DNA from: Bacillota bacterium
GTDB lineage: Bacteria > Bacillota > Clostridia > Peptostreptococcales > Anaerovoracaceae
Direction: 5' to 3'
Assembly (NCBI GenBank): GCA_029266295.1
Contig: JAQSXD010000107.1
Coordinates: forward strand, 1-9,742
Length of the DNA stretch: 9,742 nucleotides
In this document: positions 1 through 5,076 of the stretch, piece by piece
How the letters are laid out: every line of letters begins with the position of its first letter
Numbering within the stretch: position 1 is the stretch's first letter
The notes under the pieces: model-generated
Told to the model about the DNA's origin: nothing
The model's input: the letters and a program-made list of their open reading frames with translations, nothing else
The model's database searches: none
Translations under genes and position numbers: made by a program

Positions 1-29
1 AAAAAAATATCACCTTTCTTAACGATCAA
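1..29 (-). CDS. MazF/NdoA-family endoribonuclease toxin, N-terminal fragment cut by the window edge
   Basis: Only nine codons and two bases are in the window, translating as (M)IVKKGDIF. This matches the N-terminus of Firmicute MazF/EndoA (PemK-fold) toxins, which begin MIVKRGD and run on into the first beta strand. These enzymes cut mRNA at short single-stranded sites and are held inactive by a small antitoxin encoded just upstream. The start is TTG at 29-27, 8 nt after GGAGAG. An in-frame GTG at 38-36 is almost on top of the GGAG and is less likely. The frame starts 1 nt after the stop codon of the 56-codon antitoxin ORF, so the two are translationally coupled. The identification rests on nine residues plus context, so it is good but not certain. 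The rest of the gene, including the catalytic residues, lies off the left edge. Confidence 0.72.
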
Positions 30-30
30 G

Positions 31-201
31 TCATTCACTCTCCACTAAATATTTTTCATAGCTTTCCAGGTCTCTCCTGTCCTGATCAAGTCCTTCTTCT
101 GAAAGACTGGCATTCAGAGTTCCCATTTCTTGATATCCGGCTGTAATTTCGCTGATTCGTTCCACCGAAAAGCCGCTTCTCATAGTTGTAAAATCAAACA
201 T
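31..201 (-). CDS. Short MazE/EndoAI-like antitoxin (56 aa) without a ribbon-helix-helix domain
   Basis: A 56-codon ORF with ATG at 201-199, preceded by GAGGTGA 4 nt upstream, directly before the MazF start. Residues 20-40 (TAGYQEMGTLNASLSEEGLDQ, read as GYxEMxxLNxxLSEE) match the C-terminal toxin-neutralising segment of Firmicute EndoAI/MazE antitoxins, where GYxEMxxINxxIS is typical. The acidic tail (residues 38-56) also fits an extended peptide that blocks the toxin. Family members are normally about 80-95 aa, with an N-terminal ribbon-helix-helix DNA-binding domain of about 45 residues. Here only about 20 residues precede the neutralising motif and they show no RHH pattern. A sigma-A promoter lies about 50 nt upstream of the ATG, so no missing exon-like segment can be hidden there. 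It should protect against the neighbouring toxin but cannot autorepress as usual antitoxins do. A degraded antitoxin is the alternative reading. Confidence 0.75.
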   Translation of the reverse strand: MFDFTTMRSGFSVERISEITAGYQEMGTLNASLSEEGLDQDRRDLESYEKYLVESE

Positions 202-260
202 TTGCTCACCTCATCCATTTTCTGCAACATCCATTTTCCATAACAACGAGTACTATTTTT
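202..260 (-). repeat. Untranslated leader of the antitoxin-toxin pair with an 11-bp tandem direct repeat
   Basis: On the minus strand GAAAATGGATG occurs twice, at 238-228 and 222-212, with a 16-bp period, between the expected transcription start (about 253) and the antitoxin ATG. The second copy runs into the ribosome binding site. An 11-codon ORF begins within the first copy and stops inside the ribosome binding site. It has no ribosome binding site of its own and is probably incidental. The role of the repeat is unknown; an operator or an RNA-level control site are possibilities. Confidence 0.5.
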
Positions 261-290
261 ATTATAATTCCTGATGAGTCAATGTGTCAA
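261..290 (-). promoter_or_regulatory. Sigma-A promoter for the antitoxin-toxin pair
   Basis: TTGACA (290-285) and TATAAT (266-261), both perfect consensus hexamers, are separated by 18 bp on the minus strand. Transcription should begin near 253, about 50 nt before the antitoxin start. The -35 box begins 5 bp after the nnrD stop codon. No terminator is seen between nnrD and this promoter, so the pair may also receive read-through from nnrD. Confidence 0.85.
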
Positions 291-295
291 ATGCC

Positions 296-1159
296 TTATT
301 TCTCCATTGGTTCGCGGGTATCTAAAATGCTTTTTACGGCCAGTGCCGACATGTCAGCTATATCTGTAGCGATTACACCATACTCTCCCATCCGGTCCGA
401 AGCAAGATCTCCAGCCAACCCATGGAGATAAACTCCTGCCATAGCGGCGGATTCTCTGTCGAGCCCCTGGCCTGCAAGAGCGGCAATCATGCCTGATAGC
501 ACATCTCCGCTGCCTCCCGTGGCCATTCCGGGATTTCCTGTAGTATTAATATATGTTTTGCCCTCCGGTGTTGCCACAACACTTCCGGCACCTTTCAGCA
601 CCGTTACCGATCCAGTGCGTGAAGCCAATTCCATGGCAGATTTCAGCCTGTCCTCATTGATCTCAGCCGCTTTCCGTTCCAATAACCGGGCTGCTTCCCC
701 CGGGTGGGGGGTAAGGATCAATTTGGCCCGAGCCTCCTTCATGATGTCAAGCTCTCCTCTCAGGAGGTTCAAACCGTCTGCATCGAGCACCACAGGCTTA
801 TCGGTAGCTCGTAAAATTTTTTTAATCAGTACGCCATCCTTCGCATCAACTCCCAACCCTGGACCGATGACAATTGCCGTATATTGCATCAGGTCCTCAA
901 GTAAACGCTCCCTGGATAAGCAGGTGGCCTCAGGTACTCCGATCTGCAGGATGGGGAAAAGCTCTTCCGGGACAGAAACTCTTACAAGGCCCGCTCCCGT
1001 TCTAAGTGCAGCTCTCGCGCTTAACACTGCTGCACCTGCCATTCCCTTTGATCCTGCATAGATCAAAATCTTTCCGCAATCACCCTTATGTATATCCCTA
1101 TCACGTTTCTTAATTAGAGTATTGACATAAGACTTAGTAATTAAACCATTATTTTTCAT
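296..1159 (-). CDS. nnrD: ADP-dependent NAD(P)H-hydrate dehydratase (YjeF C-terminal domain, NnrD)
   Basis: A cytosolic repair enzyme that uses ADP to dehydrate NADHX and NADPHX, the damaged hydrated cofactors, back to NADH and NADPH (family knowledge, EC 4.2.1.136). The ribokinase-like signatures are clear: GKILIYAGSKGMAGAA (29-44), VIGPGLG (97-103), VVLDADGLN (123-131), LTPHPGEAARLL (149-160), TVLKGAGS (186-193) and NTTGNPGMATGGSGDVLSG (205-223), with catalytic Asp219 in GSGD. The 287-aa length fits stand-alone dehydratases. The NnrE epimerase domain, fused in many bacteria, is absent here and must be encoded elsewhere if present. The ATG at 1159-1157 follows GGGGTGAG by 3 nt; an in-frame ATG 13 codons upstream has no ribosome binding site. 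The gene lies downstream of mgtE and upstream of the MazEF pair. In Firmicutes alr often sits between nnrD and mazEF; it is missing here. Confidence 0.93.
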   Translation of the reverse strand: MKNNGLITKSYVNTLIKKRDRDIHKGDCGKILIYAGSKGMAGAAVLSARAALRTGAGLVRVSVPEELFPILQIGVPEATCLSRERLLEDLMQYTAIVIGPGLGVDAKDGVLIKKILRATDKPVVLDADGLNLLRGELDIMKEARAKLILTPHPGEAARLLERKAAEINEDRLKSAMELASRTGSVTVLKGAGSVVATPEGKTYINTTGNPGMATGGSGDVLSGMIAALAGQGLDRESAAMAGVYLHGLAGDLASDRMGEYGVIATDIADMSALAVKSILDTREPMEK

Positions 1160-1192
1160 TTTCTCACCCCGATTTTTGAATGATAGAAAGAC

Positions 1193-1251
1193 AGCCACGG
1201 CAAACAGCGTTTTCCAATTGAAGCAATCATGGTGTGCTGCCTGTCGTGGCT
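1193..1251 (-). terminator. Long stem-loop between mgtE and nnrD, probable weak terminator or processing site
   Basis: Arms at 1251-1236 and 1208-1193 can pair over 16 positions with a 27-nt loop. On the minus-strand transcript 13 pairs are Watson-Crick, two are G-U and one is A-C. On the plus strand the two G-U pairs become A-C mismatches, so the structure is selected, if at all, on the mgtE transcript. It begins 19 nt after the mgtE stop codon. A pyrimidine-rich tract (GTCTTTCT) follows, not a clean T run, so termination is probably partial. No convincing nnrD promoter is seen in the 111-bp gap, so nnrD may depend on mgtE read-through. Confidence 0.5.
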
Positions 1252-1270
1252 ATTCAAAGATTTTTCATCG

Positions 1271-2644
1271 TTAGATCCCCAGAATAAACGAAGCCAGTGC
1301 AAAGTACGTCACAACGGATATCATATCCGTCAGGGATGCGATCATGGGACTGGCCATCAGCGCAGGGTCGATTCCGACTTTTTTTGCAAAGATAGGAAGC
1401 ATACTCCCGATGGTTTTTGCTGCGATGACGATCAGCATCATAGCGCCGCAGACTGTCGCTGCAATCATCGTACTCTGTCCGTCCATCCAGAAAATTCTGG
1501 CGAAGTTCAGTGCACTGAGCACCAGACCGATGAGAAAACTGACCCGCAGTTCTTTCCATAGAACACCGAGCGCATCGCTGGTCTCCACGTCTCCTACAGC
1601 AAGGCCGCGAATGACAAGGGTAGCTGACTGTGATCCCGAATTTCCTCCCGTACCCATCAGCATGGGCATGTAAGTTACCAAAACGATGACCTTGGAAAGA
1701 CCTTCCTGAAAATTGGAGATGATGCTTCCCGTAATTACATAGGAACACATCAGAACAAACAGCCAGGGCAGACGATTTCTAACATGATGCCATACGCTCA
1801 TATCCAGATATTCCTCGGTGGAAACGGCCATACCGGCCATTTTGTGGAAGTCCTCTGTGGCCTCTTCATCAATAACATCCAGGATGTCGTCTACGGTGAT
1901 GATTCCAACAAGCCTCTGCTCATTGTCTACAACAGGAATCGCCAGGAAACCGTATTTTTTAAAGGCATCGGATACATCCTCCTGGTCATCCAGCACATTG
2001 ACATAGATAATATCTTCATGCATCAGATCGCCGACCTGCACATCATCTTCAGAAACAACCAAGGTTCTGAGGGATACGATGCCCAAAAGTCTCCTGCCTT
2101 CATCCTTAATATAACAGGTGTAAACCGTTTCCCGATCCATCCCTTCCTTTTTGATGTAAGCAAGGGCTTCCGCTACGGTCATGTTTTTCCGAAGACTGAT
2201 GTAATCCGGTGTCATCAGACTGCCTGCACTGGTTTCAGGATAATTCAGAAACGTGTTGATGAGCCTGCGCTCTTCTTTTGTAGACTTTTCAAGAATTTTA
2301 TCCACTACATTTGCCGGCAGCTCTTCCAATACGTCGATCATATCGTCGAAAGCAAGCTCGTCGATGATATGCTCTACTTCCCGGTCGGTGATAACAGATA
2401 TAATTTCAATTTGATCGTCGATAGGAAGGTACGCAAATACCTCCGCGGAAACGTCTTTTGGCAGTGTTCGAAACAGGATAATCGCTTTTTCGATTCCCAG
2501 CTCCTCGATAACCTCTTCCAGAATTTCTGCGATATCAACGGTATTGTTCTTTAAAATTTCATCTCTTGCTCTGCTGTATTTTTTAGCGTCTAACAGTTCA
2601 AGAATGGTCTGGATGATTCCATCCATTACAGATTCGTTCTCCAT
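1271..2644 (-). CDS. mgtE: MgtE-family magnesium transporter/channel
   Basis: A full-length 457-aa MgtE, a homodimeric Mg2+ channel gated by its own cytoplasmic domains. Residues about 10-135 form the acidic helical N domain (LPKDVSAEVFAYLP, ELPANVVDKIL). Two CBS domains follow at about 143-200 and 205-262, beginning at the conserved AGSLMTPDYISL and GDLMHEDIIYV. A connecting helix (263-290) leads to five membrane segments at about 293-310, 318-333, 368-386, 394-414 and 434-455. The pore-region signature GTGGNSGSQSATLVIRGLA (331-349) is present, as is Asp440 in ASLTDMISVVTYF, at the position of the pore aspartate that selects Mg2+ in this family. The start is fixed by AAAGGAGGT 7 nt upstream of the ATG. 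Transcription comes from a long leader containing a small ORF. No truncation or odd residue was noticed. Confidence 0.97.
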   Translation of the reverse strand: MENESVMDGIIQTILELLDAKKYSRARDEILKNNTVDIAEILEEVIEELGIEKAIILFRTLPKDVSAEVFAYLPIDDQIEIISVITDREVEHIIDELAFDDMIDVLEELPANVVDKILEKSTKEERRLINTFLNYPETSAGSLMTPDYISLRKNMTVAEALAYIKKEGMDRETVYTCYIKDEGRRLLGIVSLRTLVVSEDDVQVGDLMHEDIIYVNVLDDQEDVSDAFKKYGFLAIPVVDNEQRLVGIITVDDILDVIDEEATEDFHKMAGMAVSTEEYLDMSVWHHVRNRLPWLFVLMCSYVITGSIISNFQEGLSKVIVLVTYMPMLMGTGGNSGSQSATLVIRGLAVGDVETSDALGVLWKELRVSFLIGLVLSALNFARIFWMDGQSTMIAATVCGAMMLIVIAAKTIGSMLPIFAKKVGIDPALMASPMIASLTDMISVVTYFALASFILGI

Positions 2645-2957
2645 GGGACTTACCTCCTTTATTCGCTTCGTTGATTTGAATACAAATCAGTGTCACTGCA
2701 GGAAAATGTCAGGTCCCGGCCTAACCGTTATGTAGCGTTTCGGAGAACTGCCTTAAAGGCACTTGAAAGCAACGGTGAAAGCAAGGACTTTACCATTTTC
2801 AATTATGATATTCAACCGCTCGTGACTCGGTCCTAAATCCATTACTTTCACTCCTTTTCAGATAAATTTGGTGCGATGCCGCCGCTGCAGACTCTCCCCC
2901 TGCTCAGCAGGTCCAAGATACTGCAAAAACAAAATAATGGTTAGTTTCTACACTAAC
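2645..2957 (-). promoter_or_regulatory. Long mgtE 5' leader of unrecognised type
   Basis: If transcription starts at the promoter near 2964-2993, mgtE has an untranslated leader of about 310 nt. The Mg2+-sensing M-box usual for Firmicute mgtE is not recognisable: its conserved GTTAGGTGAGGCTCC and GCTGCTGCCC strings are absent. The leader contains, from its 5' end, a terminal hairpin, a GC-rich block (CTGAGCAGG at 2911-2903, GCAGCGGCGGCATCGC just after), a strong ribosome binding site with a 29-codon ORF, a perfect 13-bp palindrome over that ORF's stop codon (2761-2749), and a perfect 7-bp hairpin with a 4-nt loop (2689-2672) just before the mgtE ribosome binding site. The density of structure suggests control by attenuation or translation. 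The signal sensed is unknown. Confidence 0.5.
2753..2842 (-). CDS. Putative 29-codon leader peptide upstream of mgtE
   Basis: ATG at 2842-2840 is preceded by AAAAGGAGTG with 6 nt spacing, as strong a ribosome binding site as that of mgtE itself. The peptide begins MDLGPSHERLN and ends VLAFTVAFKCL, stopping with TAA. The stop codon lies inside the perfect palindrome TGCCTTTAAGGCA. A tandem DNA repeat (TTGCTTTCA, 12-bp period) encodes the LAFTVAF part. I recognise no protein family and no membrane segment. The position suggests a cis-acting leader peptide whose translation controls mgtE, in the way that leader ORFs control Mg2+ transporters in enterobacteria; that comparison is by analogy only, since the sequences are unrelated. 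The ORF could instead be a chance reading frame or an independent small protein. Confidence 0.5.
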   Translation of the reverse strand: MDLGPSHERLNIIIENGKVLAFTVAFKCL

Positions 2958-2962
2958 CATTA
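2925..2962 (-). terminator. Perfect hairpin plus T-tract between ilvD and mgtE
   Basis: Eleven perfect base pairs (arms 2962-2952 and 2945-2935, core ATGGTTAGT/ACTAACCAT) close a 6-nt loop and are followed on the minus strand by TTTTGTTTTT. That is the form of an intrinsic terminator for ilvD, whose stop codon is about 65 nt upstream. The same palindrome starts right at the expected mgtE transcription start, so it could instead be a repressor operator or a stabilising 5' hairpin on the mgtE RNA. Confidence 0.65.
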
Positions 2963-2963
2963 A

Positions 2964-2993
2964 ATTATAACTTATTTTTATTTTATTTTGCAA
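2964..2993 (-). promoter_or_regulatory. Candidate sigma-A promoter for mgtE
   Basis: TTGCAA (2993-2988) and a perfect TATAAT (2969-2964) are spaced 18 bp on the minus strand, predicting a start near 2957, at the base of the perfect palindrome. It lies in very AT-rich DNA, so part of the match could be chance. No better promoter was found between here and the mgtE start. Confidence 0.5.
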
Positions 2994-3026
2994 GCGTTTT
3001 AAAAATAAAATCAGACGTCCATGATC

Positions 3027-4688
3027 CTATACTTCTAAAACAGCACCGGTATTCGCAGAGGTGACCAATTTTGCGTATCTTGCCAAGTATCCTGATTTCA
3101 CTTTGGGATCAGGCTTTACATATTCGGCTCTTCTTGTTTCAATCTCTGTGTCGGATAGTTCGACGGCCAGCTTTCTTCCCGGGATATCAATGTGAATGAT
3201 ATCGCCATCCTTTAAAAGGCCGATGAGCCCCCCGCTCATAGCTTCCGGTGAAACGTGACCGATGGATGCTCCTCTGGATGCGCCCGAGAATCTTCCGTCA
3301 GTAATCAGCGCAACGTCTTTGTCCAGACCCATACCTGCGATGGAGGAGGTAGGAGAAAGCATTTCCCGCATACCCGGTCCGCCCTTGGGTCCCTCATATC
3401 GGATCACGATGATGTCACCCTTCTTGATCTTTTTATCCCAGATTGCTGCAGAGGCTTCCTCTTCAGAATTAAATACCACAGCCGGTCCGGTATGCTTCAG
3501 CATTTCTTCGGCAACAGCGGATTCTTTGACCACCGCTCCGTCGGGTGCAAGATTTCCTCTCAGCACCGCAAGACCGCCCCGGTTTCTGTAGGGTTCATCG
3601 ATGGGCTTGATCACACTATAATCTGCAACGGGAGTGACGGAAATATTTTCGCCGATGGTTTTTCCCGTAACCGTGATGCAGTCCTTAATAATCAGATCTC
3701 GTTTTGTAAGCTCATTCATAAGCGCAGGAATCCCTCCTGCTCTATGAAGGTCTTCGATATGATGATGCCCGCTGGGGCTCAATTTTGCGATATAAGGTGT
3801 CTTCTCGCTGATCTGGTCAAAGAGTTCCAGATTCAGTTTAATTCCCGCCTCATGAGCAATCGCAGGCAGATGAAGCACTGTATTGGTGGAACCCGCCATA
3901 GCCATATCTACGGTGATGGCGTTACGGAATGCGTCCTCGGTCAGGATATCTCTCGGCTTAATATCTTTCTCCACCATCTCCATAATTTTCACGCCTGCCA
4001 TCTTTGCCATTCTGACTCGCTCGCCTGTGTCAGCCAGTGCAGTGCCGTTATACGGAAGGCCCATTCCAAGAACCTCAGTGAGGCAGTTCATGCTGTTTGC
4101 AGTAAACAGACCGGAGCAGGAACCGCAGCCCGGACAGGCGTTGAGTGCAACCTCTTCCAGTTCGTCCTCGGTACAATCACCATTGCGATATGCACCGATC
4201 TTTTCCATAATACTGTTGAAATCGAGCACGTTTCCATTGGAATATCCGGCTCTCATAGCACCGCCGCTAACAACAACAGCCGGGATATTCAGCCTTGCAG
4301 CGGCCATCAGCATACCCGGAACGATCTTATCGCAGTTGGGAATCAATACAAGCCCGTCAAAAGCATGTCCCTTTGCCATGGCTTCAATGGAGTCGGCAAC
4401 CAGTTCTCTGCTTGCAAGGGGATATTTCATTCCATCATGACCCATAGCGATACCGTCACAAATTCCGATAGAGGGAAACTCTACCGGTGTTCCGCCGGCC
4501 AGAGAAACACCCTTTTTAGCAGCCTCCGCGATTCGGTCCAGGTGCATATGCCCCGGCACGATCTCATTCTGGGAATTGACGATTCCAATCAGAGGCCGAT
4601 CTATTTCTTCACGAATATATCCCATTCCATAAAATAGCGTACGCACTGATGCGCCGGAAGGTCCGCTCTTAATCTTGTCGCTGTTCAT
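3027..4688 (-). CDS. ilvD: Dihydroxy-acid dehydratase
   Basis: Removes water from 2,3-dihydroxy-isovalerate and 2,3-dihydroxy-3-methylvalerate to give the 2-keto acid precursors of valine (and leucine) and isoleucine, using an Fe-S cluster and Mg2+ in the cytosol. Family signatures are intact: GICDGIAMGHDGMKYPL (75-91) with the likely carbamylated Lys88, NCDKIVPGML (118-127) with Cys119, NACPGCGSCSGLFTANSMNC (183-202) with Cys191, and near the C-terminus TDGRFSGASRG and IGHVSPEA. The third cluster cysteine found in [2Fe-2S] members (PCN motif) is replaced by Gly-His in NEIVPGHMHL (41-50), as in the E. coli-type enzyme with its oxygen-labile cluster. The 553-aa length is normal. The ATG at 4688-4686 follows GGAGGT by 6 nt; an in-frame GTG 18 codons upstream has no ribosome binding site. 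No other ilv gene is in the window. Confidence 0.97.
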   Translation of the reverse strand: MNSDKIKSGPSGASVRTLFYGMGYIREEIDRPLIGIVNSQNEIVPGHMHLDRIAEAAKKGVSLAGGTPVEFPSIGICDGIAMGHDGMKYPLASRELVADSIEAMAKGHAFDGLVLIPNCDKIVPGMLMAAARLNIPAVVVSGGAMRAGYSNGNVLDFNSIMEKIGAYRNGDCTEDELEEVALNACPGCGSCSGLFTANSMNCLTEVLGMGLPYNGTALADTGERVRMAKMAGVKIMEMVEKDIKPRDILTEDAFRNAITVDMAMAGSTNTVLHLPAIAHEAGIKLNLELFDQISEKTPYIAKLSPSGHHHIEDLHRAGGIPALMNELTKRDLIIKDCITVTGKTIGENISVTPVADYSVIKPIDEPYRNRGGLAVLRGNLAPDGAVVKESAVAEEMLKHTGPAVVFNSEEEASAAIWDKKIKKGDIIVIRYEGPKGGPGMREMLSPTSSIAGMGLDKDVALITDGRFSGASRGASIGHVSPEAMSGGLIGLLKDGDIIHIDIPGRKLAVELSDTEIETRRAEYVKPDPKVKSGYLARYAKLVTSANTGAVLEV

Positions 4689-4689
4689 T

Positions 4690-4714
4690 CTGTTACCTCC
4701 ATTCATAGTAACAG
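4690..4714 (-). promoter_or_regulatory. Hairpin holding the ilvD ribosome binding site
   Basis: On the minus strand CTGTTAC (4714-4708) and GTAACAG (4696-4690) pair perfectly over 7 bp with an 11-nt loop. The Shine-Dalgarno GGAGGT straddles loop and stem, and the ilvD ATG begins 1 nt after the 3' arm. The stem could limit access to the ribosome binding site. A 17-codon ORF (ATG at 4746-4744) stops with TAA inside the 3' arm, so its translation would open the hairpin, but it has only a poor ribosome binding site and no run of Ile, Leu or Val codons. Confidence 0.5.
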
Positions 4715-4832
4715 GCTGACGTACACAATTCTCGTCTGACACGCATCGTTTTCAAAGAGAGCGGCCAGTCAACCCATTCTATATCAATTTAATGTCTTAT
4801 GATCTGACAAATCCGAATAAATTAATGGATCT

Positions 4833-4861
4833 ATTATACATGAAATTATTTATGGGGTCAA
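4833..4861 (-). promoter_or_regulatory. Sigma-A promoter for ilvD
   Basis: TTGACC (4861-4856) and a perfect TATAAT (4838-4833) are spaced 17 bp on the minus strand. This gives a leader of about 138 nt before the ilvD ATG. No T-box is seen: the conserved antiterminator string GGGTGGNACCGCG is absent and the leader is too short. It is divergent from the peptidase promoter. The 146 bp between the two -35 boxes (4862-5007) hold no gene or clear operator that I can support, only a weak 5-bp inverted repeat (AGGTT/AACCT) at 4881-4898. Confidence 0.8.
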
Positions 4862-5007
4862 AATGTTTCGGAGACTTTTTAGGTTCATTTTTCAACCTCA
4901 TTTTTAAAACCATAGCAAATCCGTTCCACCGAGCAAGAGCAGCCGGCATGTCAATCGAGAACAACCATGCTGAATTTCGATCACTGTTTTGCGATTCTAG
5001 GAATTTT

Positions 5008-5036
5008 TTGATTTTTCAGTTTATTAGGTGTAAAAT
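5008..5036 (+). promoter_or_regulatory. Sigma-A promoter for the LysM-M28 peptidase
   Basis: TTGATT (5008-5013) and TAAAAT (5031-5036) are spaced exactly 17 bp. The start is expected near 5043, leaving a short leader of about 34 nt with the ribosome binding site at 5063-5070. Confidence 0.75.
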
Positions 5037-5076
5037 AGCTTGAAAGTTCTTTACGATTAATTGGAGGTGAGTGAAA

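Noticed and set aside
1784..2554. Plus-strand open frame of 256 codons opposite mgtE
   Set aside because: It is antisense to an intact mgtE over the CBS and N domains, shows no family signature, and has no ribosome binding site.
2860..2915. Possible NiCo riboswitch suggested by CTGAGCAGG and GCAGC in the mgtE leader
   Set aside because: The short strings resemble NiCo core positions, but the hairpin expected between them is missing and later conserved parts do not line up. Only a covariance-model search could decide it.
3255..4637. Plus-strand open frame of 460 codons opposite ilvD
   Set aside because: It lies wholly antisense to an intact, well-conserved ilvD. The product has no recognisable domain and is rich in Cys, His and Ser, as expected for an antisense shadow. 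It has no supported promoter or ribosome binding site.
4689..4826. T-box in the ilvD leader
   Set aside because: The leader is about 138 nt, and the conserved antiterminator GGGTGGNACCGCG and a specifier loop were not found.
4798..4950. Minus-strand frame of about 50 codons beginning MPAALARWNG upstream of ilvD
   Set aside because: It has no ribosome binding site, matches no family I know, and contains the TTGACC-17-TATAAT ilvD promoter. It could be a gene remnant but this cannot be supported.
4792..5043. Plus-strand open frame of 83 codons in the ilvD-peptidase gap
   Set aside because: It overlaps the ilvD promoter and the peptidase promoter (5008-5036), lacks a ribosome binding site, and its translation looks like AT-rich noncoding DNA.
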